Shown here piece after piece: positions 42,536-50,020 of a stretch of 51,047 nucleotides of DNA. Below the pieces are notes generated by a model. That model was not told the origin of the DNA. It made no database searches and was given only the letters and a program-made list of their open reading frames with translations. Position numbers and translations under genes: made by a program. The stretch comes from Streptomyces sindenensis. GTDB lineage: Bacteria; Actinomycetota; Actinomycetes; Streptomycetales; Streptomycetaceae. The stretch spans positions 1 to 51,047 of the forward strand of contig NZ_BMSG01000045.1 in the NCBI RefSeq assembly GCF_014649035.1, given 5' to 3'. Numbering within the stretch: the first letter of the stretch is position 1; every line of letters begins with the position of its first letter.

Positions 42536-44044
42536 TCAGAAGGTGCGGCGACGAGCCCTGCGCGTGGCCACGAGGACCGTACCGCCGGCGGCCACCAGCG
42601 CTGCCGCGATGGACCCGATGATCCATTCGCCGCCGCGGGAGCCGGTGTCGGGCAGCTCACCCGGGTGGCTCGGCGAGTGCGTGGGGCGCGGCGTGTGGTG
42701 GGTGGCGGTCGGGGTCGGCGTCGGCTCGGTGGGGGAAGGCGTCGGCTCGGTGGGGGTAGGGGTCGGGTCGGTGGGCGTCGGCGTGGGATCCGTCGGGGTC
42801 GGGGTCGGGTCCGTCGGCGTCGGGGTGGGATCCGTCGGGGTCGGCGTCGGGTCCGTCGGCGTCGGCGTGGGATCCGTCGGGGTCGGCGTCGGGTCCGTCG
42901 GCGTCGGCGTCGGGTCCGTCGGCGTCGGCGTCGGGTCCGTCGGCGTCGGGGTCGGATCCGTCGGCGTCGGCGTCGGGTCGGGGGTGCACGACGGCAGGTC
43001 CCCGTCGAAGGGGTACGCGTGAATCTCCTGGCCGCCCGACTGGCCCTGTGAGGTGTGGGTGAGCGAACCCGCCGTGTAGAAGCGTCCGTTGGTACCACTC
43101 ATGCTGAGTACGGTGGCGCTCGTCGGCTGGCCGACCAGGACGCTGCCCTCGAACTGGGCCGGGCCCGTCAGCGACAGGTCGGTGGCGTCCGGGAAGTTCC
43201 ACAGCAGGTTCTCGCGGAGGCCCTCGTTGGGGAACGAACCCATGAACGTGGCGACGCTGCGGGTGCTGCCGTACACGTTGACCAGGACGGTCGCGCCCTC
43301 GGGGATCCCGTTGAACACGAACCCCGTGTTGCCGCCCGCCTCCGACTCCAGGTCCGCGTCCACGTCGAAGATCTGGATCGCGGACGTGCCGTCGCCGGTG
43401 AACGTCATGACGTCACCGACCTGCTGCCACGTGCCCGTCGCTTCCCGGTGCTCGGCGCCGTCGTACGCGTAGCACTGACTGGCCTCGGTGAGCTGCGGGC
43501 GCAGCTGGGTGAAGGGGGCTGCCGCGTCCCCGTCGAAGCGGGGGGCGGTGGTGGGGTTCACCGTGCCCGTGAGCTCCCCCGCGTACGCGACGCGGCCGGA
43601 GTGCTCACCCTCCTCGGCGAGGAGGCGCTGGCCTTCGGCGATGGTGATGTCACCGCCCGTCGTCAGGTAGTCGGAGCCGTCCGGCGGCGGGACCCGCGAG
43701 CCGACACCCGCGATACCGACGTTGTAGACCTGAGAGACCCCCGCCCGCTTGTTCATGTCGAACTCGCCGAGCGTGACGACCTTGCCCTCCGCCTCGGCCG
43801 CCGCCTCGCGGACCAGGAAGTCCCCGCCGACGAAGACGTTGATGTTGCTGTCGAAGCCGACGACCGGACCGTTGTTGGGATCGTTCCAGCTGGGCGGGCA
43901 GGAGCTGCCGAGGCAGGGTCCCAGTCCGCCCGGCAGCGGATCGGCCCCCGCGGCCGGGGCCAGCACGCCCACCATCGCCGCGGCCGTGGCCACTGTCACT
44001 GCTGCCCGGATTGCGTTGCCGCGCCTGCGCGCCTTCTGTTCCAT
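42536..44044 (-). CDS. Sortase-anchored choice-of-anchor A surface protein
   Basis: A 502-residue cell-surface protein. A signal peptide (AAVTVATAAAMVGVLAPAAGA) precedes a choice-of-anchor A (collagen-binding-like) domain at ~40-335, with GFDSNINVFVGGDF, TTGGDITIAEGQ and LLWNFPDATDLSLTG. Next come about twelve PTPTPTD repeats, forming a rigid stalk. At the C-terminus there is an LPDTG sortase site, a membrane helix and a basic tail RRARRR. It is probably linked to peptidoglycan by a class E- or F-like sortase. The ATG at 44044 is preferred to a TTG three codons earlier. No strong ribosome site is visible. Confidence 0.9.
   Translation of the reverse strand: MEQKARRRGNAIRAAVTVATAAAMVGVLAPAAGADPLPGGLGPCLGSSCPPSWNDPNNGPVVGFDSNINVFVGGDFLVREAAAEAEGKVVTLGEFDMNKRAGVSQVYNVGIAGVGSRVPPPDGSDYLTTGGDITIAEGQRLLAEEGEHSGRVAYAGELTGTVNPTTAPRFDGDAAAPFTQLRPQLTEASQCYAYDGAEHREATGTWQQVGDVMTFTGDGTSAIQIFDVDADLESEAGGNTGFVFNGIPEGATVLVNVYGSTRSVATFMGSFPNEGLRENLLWNFPDATDLSLTGPAQFEGSVLVGQPTSATVLSMSGTNGRFYTAGSLTHTSQGQSGGQEIHAYPFDGDLPSCTPDPTPTPTDPTPTPTDPTPTPTDPTPTPTDPTPTPTDPTPTPTDPTPTPTDPTPTPTDPTPTPTDPTPTPTDPTPTPTEPTPSPTEPTPTPTATHHTPRPTHSPSHPGELPDTGSRGGEWIIGSIAAALVAAGGTVLVATRRARRRTF
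42729..42980. repeat. 21-bp tandem repeat encoding PTPTPTD, with 42-bp higher order
   Basis: About twelve 21-base units code for the Pro/Thr/Asp stalk of the surface protein. In the middle of the array GGATCC and GGGTCC alternate from unit to unit, showing that pairs of units (42 bp) were duplicated together. Units are in frame, so copy number can vary without loss of the LPDTG anchor. Confidence 0.85.
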
Positions 44045-44201
44045 GCCGCGCAATATGCATGCTCACCACATTGTCGTTTTGTATGACACGCCACTCTTGC
44101 CCGGTTACGTAGGCCTATAGGTGGTTTCTTCGCGCGACACGCGCGCGGGAGTGGCAGGGTCGGAGCGCACGAGTGTCAGGGCGCCGACGCGTCGGCAGCC
44201 G

Positions 44202-45200
44202 TCAGAGCGCCAGCAGCTTCGCCTCCAGCTCGGGGTCGAGGCCGACGGCCGGGCGGTCGGGGCGCCGGGGCGCGGTGCCGCCGAGCGCCCGCAGCCAGGC
44301 CCACGTGTCCGCGACGGTCTCGACCACCGGGCGGCAGCGCAGCCCCGCCGCGTACGCCTTGGTGTGGTCGCCCCGGTGGAGCGTGTCGTACAGCTCGCCC
44401 GGCGGCAGCCAGATCGGCAGGTCGCTCCAGGGCTCGGCCCCGGCGGCCAGCAGCACCTCGGGATCGGTCCAGCGCAGCTCGGCGTCGGAGCCGGTGGCCC
44501 GTACACAGGCCCCCAGCAGCTCGCCCATGGTCGCGTGGCCGGGGCGGCTGACGGTGTTGTACGGGCCGTGGAGGCCGTCCGCCGCCGCGTCCAGGATCCA
44601 CGCCGCCAGGTCCCGGGCGTCGATGTACTGGAGCTCGGTGCCGGGCCGGCCGGGGGCGATCACCGGTCCGCCGCGGGCGATACGCGACAGCCACCAGGGA
44701 AGCCGGCCGATGTTCTCCCCGGGGCCGATGATCAGCCCGGCCCGCGCCAGCAGGGCCCGGTCCCCGAAGACGTCGAGGGCGGCCAGCTCGCCGCCGCGCT
44801 TGGCCAGGTCGTACGGCGCGTCCCCGCCGGCGTCGGGCGAGGCCCCGGTCACCAGCGGGCCGTCCTCGTCGAGCCCGGGGGCGGCCGGATGGGCGTACAC
44901 CGAGCGGCTGGAGACGTAACTGAAGTGCCCCGCCCGGCCGGACAGCAGACGGGCGGCGTCCCGGACGGCCGCCGGGGCGCCGCTCCAGGTGTCGACGACC
45001 AGGTCCCAGTCCCGCCCGCTCTCCGCCAGTGCCGCGAGCCCCCGCGCGCCCGCGGTCCGGTCCCCGGTCAGCGCGCTCACACCGGGCGGGGGCGCGTGGC
45101 GGCCGCGGTGGAACACCGTGACGTCCCAGCCCCGCTCCAGCGCGGCGTCGGTGACGGCCCGTCCGACGAACTCCGTACCGCCCAGCATCAGAAGCCTCAT
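44202..45200 (-). CDS. NAD-dependent epimerase/reductase-like protein
   Basis: A 332-residue extended SDR. The N-terminus has the Rossmann motif MLGGTEFVGRAV. The active site has SYVSSRSVYAH and YDLAKRGGE (Tyr-x-x-x-Lys), and YIDARDLAAWILDAA matches epimerases such as the isoflavone-reductase or UDP-glucose epimerase-like group. The ATG at 45200 starts at the Rossmann strand; the frame is open ten codons more. Single gene, substrate unknown. Confidence 0.87.
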   Translation of the reverse strand: MRLLMLGGTEFVGRAVTDAALERGWDVTVFHRGRHAPPPGVSALTGDRTAGARGLAALAESGRDWDLVVDTWSGAPAAVRDAARLLSGRAGHFSYVSSRSVYAHPAAPGLDEDGPLVTGASPDAGGDAPYDLAKRGGELAALDVFGDRALLARAGLIIGPGENIGRLPWWLSRIARGGPVIAPGRPGTELQYIDARDLAAWILDAAADGLHGPYNTVSRPGHATMGELLGACVRATGSDAELRWTDPEVLLAAGAEPWSDLPIWLPPGELYDTLHRGDHTKAYAAGLRCRPVVETVADTWAWLRALGGTAPRRPDRPAVGLDPELEAKLLAL

Positions 45201-45292
45201 GGAACGACTCTGCCCACCGGCGGACGGCAAAGGAACCCGGGCACGCTGTCAGCGGAACGGGGAACTCTCCGGGGCGCGCGGAACCATACGGG

Positions 45293-46246
45293 TCAGGACG
45301 TACGGGCGAGCGGGGAGCGGTGGCGCAGGAGCCACTCGTGGTAGCCGCTCGCCCGTCGTGCGGCGTCCCGGTAGGCGTCCTCCAACTGCGCGTACACCAC
45401 CTCGATGTCGGTCCCGGGCCGGGACGCCAGGAGGAGGCGGACGGCGAGCGGATCGCCCAGCAGCGGGCGGATCACCATGTCGTCGCGCGGGCCCGACGTC
45501 GGCTGACAGGGGGCGACCGCCTCGCCGAGCACGACGAGGGAGGCGGCGGTGAGGTAGTCGCCGTGCAGGACCGGCGGGTTCAGTCCGGCGGCGCCGAGCA
45601 CCCGGCGTACCCCGTCCCACTCGCCGTCCACCGTCGGATCGACCATCCACGGATCGCCCGCCAGATCGCCGAGTTCCACCACGCGGCGGCGGGCGGCCGG
45701 GTGGTCCCGGGAGAGGGAGATGAACTGCGGTTCCCGGTCCACGAGTACGCGCTGCTCCAGGCCCTCCGGCAAGGTGAGCGGACAGCCCTCCACCTCGTGC
45801 ACGAACGCAACGTCCAGGCGGCCCGCCGCGACCGAGCGCAGCAGCGCGTGGGCGGAGACGTCGACCCGCAGGGAGATGTCGGTGCCGGGCAGGGCGACCC
45901 GCAGTCGGCGCAGCCAGCCGCCGATGACCCGGCTCGCGGTGGAGCCGATGCGCAGCCGGGGGCCGCGGGGACGGGCGGCCTCGGCCTCCGCCAGCGCGGT
46001 GGCGACCAGGTCGCTCATACCGTCGACGAGGGGCCGGGCCCGGCTCAGGACGGCACGCCCCAGGGGGGTCGGGCGGCAGCCGGTCCGTTCACGGAGGAAC
46101 AGTTCGGCACCGAGAACGTTCTCGATCCGTTGCAGCTGAGTGGTCAGGGAGGGCTGGCTCACGCCGAGGCGACGGGCCGCCCGGTGCAGACTGCCCGCGT
46201 CGGCGATGGCGCACAGCGCCCTGAGGTGTCTCACCTCCAGCTCCAT
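45293..46246 (-). CDS. LysR-family regulator of the snapalysin gene
   Basis: A 317-residue LysR regulator. The N-terminal HTH (LCAIADAGSLHRAARRLGVSQPSL region, residues 10-35) is followed by LTTQLQRIENVLGAELFLRER and a two-lobed effector domain. Divergent LysR genes activate the adjacent snapalysin gene in several streptomycetes (snpR/mprR, established). The palindrome at 46361-46385 fits its target. The ATG lacks a ribosome site, and TAGTCT lies seven bases before it, so the transcript may be leaderless. Confidence 0.92.
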   Translation of the reverse strand: MELEVRHLRALCAIADAGSLHRAARRLGVSQPSLTTQLQRIENVLGAELFLRERTGCRPTPLGRAVLSRARPLVDGMSDLVATALAEAEAARPRGPRLRIGSTASRVIGGWLRRLRVALPGTDISLRVDVSAHALLRSVAAGRLDVAFVHEVEGCPLTLPEGLEQRVLVDREPQFISLSRDHPAARRRVVELGDLAGDPWMVDPTVDGEWDGVRRVLGAAGLNPPVLHGDYLTAASLVVLGEAVAPCQPTSGPRDDMVIRPLLGDPLAVRLLLASRPGTDIEVVYAQLEDAYRDAARRASGYHEWLLRHRSPLARTS

Positions 46247-46320
46247 GCTGCGGAGACTATGACCGCCACCAGTCGCACGCCAGACGTCGCTGTCCCAACA
46301 AACGGCCTTATTTCACCGAG

Positions 46321-46392
46321 TGTTGGCCAACAGGACGGGCGCCCGCACCAGTTCGGTCACCGGGGATAGGGCGGCCCTATCCCCGTTTGACA
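46321..46392. promoter_or_regulatory. LysR operator and promoter region of snapalysin
   Basis: Perfect palindrome CGGGGATAGGGC-G-GCCCTATCCCCG at 46361-46385 holds a T-N11-A LysR box (T46367, A46379). TTGACA (46387-46392) follows directly as -35 of the snapalysin gene; a matching -10 is poor, as expected for an activated promoter. A second perfect palindrome TGTTGGCCAACA lies at 46321-46332. Confidence 0.65.
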
Positions 46393-46505
46393 TCATCCGC
46401 GACGCCTGTCGGCTCCACCACACTCTCCCCGTACCGCCCCCACGCCGGGCCCCTACCCAGGGCACCCCCACGGCATGGGTTCACCGGATCCGTAGGAGAC
46501 CCCCC

Positions 46506-47159
46506 ATGAGACACCTCAGGACCGTTCTCGCCTCCGCAGTCGCCGGTCTCGGCCTCGTGGCGACGCTGGGCGCCGCACCCGCCGTGACCGCCGCTCCGGC
46601 CCCCGTCACGCCCACGACGTCCACCGCCTCGACCATCGCCGCCTACACCGGGTCGAGCGAGAACGCCGCGGCCAACAAGGCGTTCCACGACGCGGTCATG
46701 AAGTCGGTCGCGAAGAAGCGGGCGGCCAACCCGGGAGCGCTGGCGGTCACCGTCACGTACAACGCGTCCAGCGCCCCGAGCTTCCGCACCCAGATAGCCC
46801 GCAGCACCCAGATCTGGAACAGCTCGGTCTCCAACGTCCGCCTCCAGGAGGGCTCCAACGCGGACTTCCGGTACTACGAGGGCAACGACTCCCGGGGCTC
46901 CTACGCGAGCACCGACGGGCACGGCCGCGGCTACATCTTCCTGGACTACCGGCAGAACCAGCAGTACAACTCGACCCGCGTCACCACCCACGAGACCGGG
47001 CACGTCCTCGGCCTCCCCGACACCTACTCCGGCCCGTGCAGCCAGCTGATGTCGGGCGGCGGCCCCGGCCCGTCCTGCACCAACGCCCAGCCGGACTACA
47101 ACGAGCGGGCCCGGGTCGACCAGCTGTGGCGCTACGGGTTCGCCGCCGCGGCCTCCTGA
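46506..47159 (+). CDS. snpA: Snapalysin-type small neutral metalloprotease
   Basis: A 217-residue prepro-enzyme of family M7. A signal peptide (~1-30) and a short pro-segment (~31-80) precede the mature protease that starts near AVTVTYN. The zinc site HETGHVLGLPD is the HExxHxxGxxD motif with Asp as third ligand, typical of snapalysin, and the Cys pair in GPCSQLMSGGGPGPSC forms its disulfide. The ATG has AGGAG about seven bases upstream. It is secreted and degrades milk-type proteins in known members. Control is by the divergent LysR gene. Confidence 0.95.
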   Translation: MRHLRTVLASAVAGLGLVATLGAAPAVTAAPAPVTPTTSTASTIAAYTGSSENAAANKAFHDAVMKSVAKKRAANPGALAVTVTYNASSAPSFRTQIARSTQIWNSSVSNVRLQEGSNADFRYYEGNDSRGSYASTDGHGRGYIFLDYRQNQQYNSTRVTTHETGHVLGLPDTYSGPCSQLMSGGGPGPSCTNAQPDYNERARVDQLWRYGFAAAAS

Positions 47160-47224
47160 CTCGTACACGGCATCGCTGCGCACCCCGTTCCGCACCACCG
47201 TGCGGCTCCCCACGAGGGAGCAGG

Positions 47225-47305
47225 AGGCCGGTCCCCCGTCCCGGGGCCGGCCTGCCCCCCGCCGCTTCACACAGAGGGCCGTTCCGTCTCCGGAGCGGCC
47301 CTCTG
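47225..47305. terminator. Hairpins between snapalysin and the GntR gene
   Basis: CAGAGGGCCG (47272-47281) pairs with CGGCCCTCTG (47296-47305), extended inward by TTCCG/CGGAG (one G-U) to a TCTC loop. A second GC-rich hairpin lies at about 47225-47252 with AGGCCGG/CCGGCCT arms. Both lie between converging 3' ends. Confidence 0.7.
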
Positions 47306-47323
47306 CGCTGTCCGGCGCCGGGG

Positions 47324-47680
47324 TCAGGCGTCGAGTTCGTTACGGACGAGGGTCAGCAGTTCGTCCTCGGTCATGCCCAGGTCCCGGGCGTCGGCGACCA
47401 CTTCGCGGACTCTCTCCAGCAGCCGGGCGCGCTGCGGCGAGGCGCCCGCGGTGATCGCCGCGCCCCGGCCCCGGCGCAGCTCGATGAGCCCTTCCTCGCG
47501 CAGCCGTTGGTAGCCGCGCAGCACGGTGTGGACGTTCACGCCGAGGGATGCGGCGAGCGCCCGGGCGGCGGGCAGCCGCTCACCCGGGGCCACCGTGCCC
47601 TCGGCGACCGCTCGCCGGACGGAGGCGGCGATCTGGTCGCCGAGCGGCACGGTGGAGGTCGGATCGACCCGGAAGAGCAT
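47324..47680 (-). CDS. GntR-family regulator, YtrA type
   Basis: A 118-residue short GntR protein with only the N-terminal winged helix and a small C-terminal dimer helix, as in YtrA. Key segments are VPLGDQIAASVRRAVAEGTV, GERLPAARALAASLGVNVHTVLRGY and LEEEGLIELRRGRGA-like REEGLIELRRGRGA. The ATG at 47680 lies two bases after the DUF1648 gene, so they form an operon. YtrA-type regulators usually repress their own operon of membrane or transport genes; an inverted repeat at 48664-48686 is the candidate operator. Confidence 0.9.
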   Translation of the reverse strand: MLFRVDPTSTVPLGDQIAASVRRAVAEGTVAPGERLPAARALAASLGVNVHTVLRGYQRLREEGLIELRRGRGAAITAGASPQRARLLERVREVVADARDLGMTEDELLTLVRNELDA

Positions 47681-47682
47681 GG

Positions 47683-48651
47683 TCAGCGCCCCGCCCGCTG
47701 CCGGTCGAGCAGCGTGTTGAGCAGAGCGGCGCCGGTGGCCGAGTCCGCGACGGTGACGGCGAACTCGCGGCCGCTCGTCAGGCTGACGACGATGGCCTCG
47801 CCCGAGCGGGTGATGACCCCGCTGCGCTCGGGGCGGATGCGATAGCCCCAGCCGCCGTACTCCGCGAGGGCGTTGACCGGGCGGCTGTCCGCGATCTCCA
47901 TCCGCTCCAGCGGCACCCGCACCCGGGGCCGGGGCAGCAGGCCGGAGACGGTGAGGCCGCGCCGGTCCACGGTGACGTGGGGGCGGCAGAAGGTGCCCGT
48001 CACCAGGGCGAACAGAATCAGCGGCACCCCGATGAACCAGCTCTGCTCCCGGCCCGCGGTGACACCGGCCGCCAGCAGCACCAGCACGGCGACCGGTGCC
48101 CACCAGGCGCCGATGCCGCACCCCCAGGCGGCCACCTCGCCGTCGGCGAGCAGGATCCTCTCCCTGGTCGCCGGGCCGGGGCGACGCGGGTCCTCGGGCA
48201 GCGGGGCCGACCGGGACAGCAGCGCCCCGAGGGCTCCGGCGAGGGCGGCCGCCGCGAGGGCCGCCGCGATGTGCCACAGCGGGAGCCCGTCGGCCGGACC
48301 GCCTTCGGGGCCGTCCACGTTGACGAACAGGACGGCGACCAGCAGATAGCCGAGGAACGCGGCCACGGCGAAACCTCCGCCGATGAACCAGCGGTCGGCG
48401 CGGCCGTGGAGCCCGCCCCTGACCGCGATGAACGCCCACAGCGCACCGAGCACGAGCAGCGAGGGGAGCGTGAAGAGCAGATAGGCGCCGAGGCTCATGA
48501 ACCCGTCGGCGGATCCGCCGGCGTCGAAGTGGACGGCCAGCCGGTCGGGCAGGCGGTCCTCGACGGCGGCGTAGAGCGTGAGGTCGATGAAGAGTGCGAG
48601 CAGAAAGGGCAGGGCGGCGAGAGCGACGCGGCCAAGGTTCTTGCTGGTCAT
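47683..48651 (-). CDS. DUF1648-domain membrane protein
   Basis: A 322-residue membrane protein with about six hydrophobic helices. The N-terminal DUF1648 segment is VALAALPFLLALFIDLTLYAAVEDRLPDRLAVHFDAGGSADGF (in pieces: LPDRLAVHFDAGGSADG is its hallmark). The C-terminal part after ~220 is a soluble PH-like beta domain (VTVDRRGLTVSGLLPRPRVRVPL). Function unknown; in Bacillus the related SdpI confers immunity (family knowledge only). The ATG has GGAGG six bases upstream. First gene of the GntR operon. Confidence 0.85.
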   Translation of the reverse strand: MTSKNLGRVALAALPFLLALFIDLTLYAAVEDRLPDRLAVHFDAGGSADGFMSLGAYLLFTLPSLLVLGALWAFIAVRGGLHGRADRWFIGGGFAVAAFLGYLLVAVLFVNVDGPEGGPADGLPLWHIAAALAAAALAGALGALLSRSAPLPEDPRRPGPATRERILLADGEVAAWGCGIGAWWAPVAVLVLLAAGVTAGREQSWFIGVPLILFALVTGTFCRPHVTVDRRGLTVSGLLPRPRVRVPLERMEIADSRPVNALAEYGGWGYRIRPERSGVITRSGEAIVVSLTSGREFAVTVADSATGAALLNTLLDRQRAGR

Positions 48652-48663
48652 GGAAAACCTCCG

Positions 48664-48700
48664 TTGTTCGCATGCTAGTAGAACAATATGGCGGAGGCAA
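48664..48700 (-). promoter_or_regulatory. Promoter and GntR operator of the DUF1648/gntR operon
   Basis: Minus-strand -35 TTGCCT (48700-48695), 17-base spacer, -10 TAGCAT (48677-48672). A perfect inverted repeat TTGTTC-N11-GAACAA (48664-48686) covers the -10 and start point. This is where a YtrA-type autorepressor would bind. Confidence 0.6.
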
Positions 48701-48797
48701 CGGAGCGGCGCGGAGGAGACGCGCGTCCGCCCCGTACCGGGACGCGGTACGGGGCGGAGGCGAGCGGGTCGGCAGGGACGCGGGGGCGGGAGGCCGG

Positions 48798-48824
48798 CGG
48801 TGACCGGGAGAGCGCCGGTCACCG
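48798..48824 (-). terminator. Terminator hairpin after the 48855-49304 gene
   Basis: CGGTGACCGG (48798-48807) and CCGGTCACCG (48815-48824) pair perfectly over seven bases, 31 bases beyond the stop of the minus-strand gene. Confidence 0.55.
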
Positions 48825-48854
48825 GGTAGCCGGTGGCGGCTGGACGGCTTCGGG

Positions 48855-49304
48855 TCAGGCCGCCCCGGACCGGGCGAAACAGGCCTCAACGCTGACGTCG
48901 TCCGGCAGGAGCCGCTGGACAGCCGCCAGGGCCGCGGCGAAGTCACGTTCGGCGCGGGCCGATTCGTACACCGCGCCGTCCAGGTGGAGGGCGAGATGGA
49001 AATCCGGTTCGGCCCGGCGCAGGGAGAGCAGACAACTGAGCGTGGCGGGGCGGGGCGTGCCCGCGACGAGAACGGGCAGCGGTCGGTCCCACTCCAGGAC
49101 GCAGTCGGCGAGCACGCCGTCCCGCAGACCGAACGTTCCGTTCTCCGGCGGCACGCCCGCGACGGGCCTCAGGCCGTCGAAGCTCTCGCCCTCGAAATCG
49201 GCCCCTCTGATCCGGATCCGGATCCACTGTCCGTCCGTGGTGAGAACGACGGAATCGGAACCCTTGTGGTCCCGGTACCAGCCGGCCCACGACTCATCTG
49301 TCAT
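48855..49304 (-). CDS. Hypothetical protein, possibly DUF6304
   Basis: A 149-residue soluble protein. It begins SWAGWYRDHKGSDSVVLTTDGQ, with alternating strands (IRIRIRGADFEGESFDGL, LPVLVAGTPRPATLSCLLSL, FHLALHLDGAVYES) and a C-terminal helix. It looks like a small streptomycete family I remember as DUF6304, but I am not sure of the number. No signal or membrane segment. Function unknown. Confidence 0.75.
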   Translation of the reverse strand: MTDESWAGWYRDHKGSDSVVLTTDGQWIRIRIRGADFEGESFDGLRPVAGVPPENGTFGLRDGVLADCVLEWDRPLPVLVAGTPRPATLSCLLSLRRAEPDFHLALHLDGAVYESARAERDFAAALAAVQRLLPDDVSVEACFARSGAA

Positions 49305-49334
49305 GGGCAGGGACTGTAGCCCCTGCCACCGACA

Positions 49335-49931
49335 TCAACCCGCTTGGGGCTCCCGCCACATGGGGTACATCGGCGGGCCGTCCGGCAGGTCGACCGTGCG
49401 GCCGAGGAAGCGGAATCCGAGCCGCTCGTACAGCGCCCGGCTCCGGGCACTGCTCGCCTCCAGATAGGCCGGCAGCCCCTCCCGGTCGCAGCGTTCGAGC
49501 TCGGCCCCGATCAGCTCCGCCCCGATGCCCTCTCCCTGGCGGTCGGGGCGGACGCCGATCATCAGCAGGTAGGCGTGCGCGCGGTCGTGCGGGTGAACCG
49601 CCCCGGTGAGCCTGCCCACCAGCTCGCAACGCTCGTTGTCCGGGTCGGCGGTCTCACGCATCAGGGCGGGCGTGGGGTCCTCCTCCTCCGGGGCCCCGGC
49701 GGGCACCGTCAGCCACAGGGCCACGGCCGCCTCGTCCTCGGCGATGTCGATACGGCCCTCGTCGAGGGCGACGTCGACGAAGACACCGAGGAACTTCCCG
49801 TGGACCGCGCGCCGGTGCGCCTCGTCGGGGAACACCCAGCCGCTGACCGGGTCGTCGTGGAAGGCCTCCTCCATGACCGAGACGACGAGCCCCCGGTCGC
49901 GTCGCTCCGCCTGCTGAATCCGTATACCCAT
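49335..49931 (-). CDS. GNAT N-acetyltransferase
   Basis: A 198-residue acetyltransferase of the single-domain GNAT type. The core strand AHAYLLMIGVRPDRQGEGIGAELI holds the acetyl-CoA pyrophosphate loop (RPDRQGEGIG), followed by LPAYLEASSARSRALYERLGFRFLG. The ATG at 49931 is preferred. A TTG at 49967 with GGAGG four bases upstream would add 12 charged residues; a TAGTAT -10 at 49985-49980 would put the transcript start near 49973, too close for that ribosome site. Substrate unknown. Confidence 0.87.
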   Translation of the reverse strand: MGIRIQQAERRDRGLVVSVMEEAFHDDPVSGWVFPDEAHRRAVHGKFLGVFVDVALDEGRIDIAEDEAAVALWLTVPAGAPEEEDPTPALMRETADPDNERCELVGRLTGAVHPHDRAHAYLLMIGVRPDRQGEGIGAELIGAELERCDREGLPAYLEASSARSRALYERLGFRFLGRTVDLPDGPPMYPMWREPQAG

Positions 49932-50020
49932 GACGGGCCGCCGCCTCTCTGCGCTGCCTTCCTTCAACCAACCTCCGGAATACTAGAGTTGACAGGGTGT
50001 CGCCGGTCACCCGAGGTGGG

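Noticed and set aside
42729..42980. Possible CRISPR array
   Set aside because: The units are contiguous, in frame and protein-coding, without unique spacers.
42173..43051. Gly/Arg-repeat protein antisense to the surface-protein stalk
   Set aside because: The repeats are the complement of the PT-encoding 21-bp array and do not form an independent gene.
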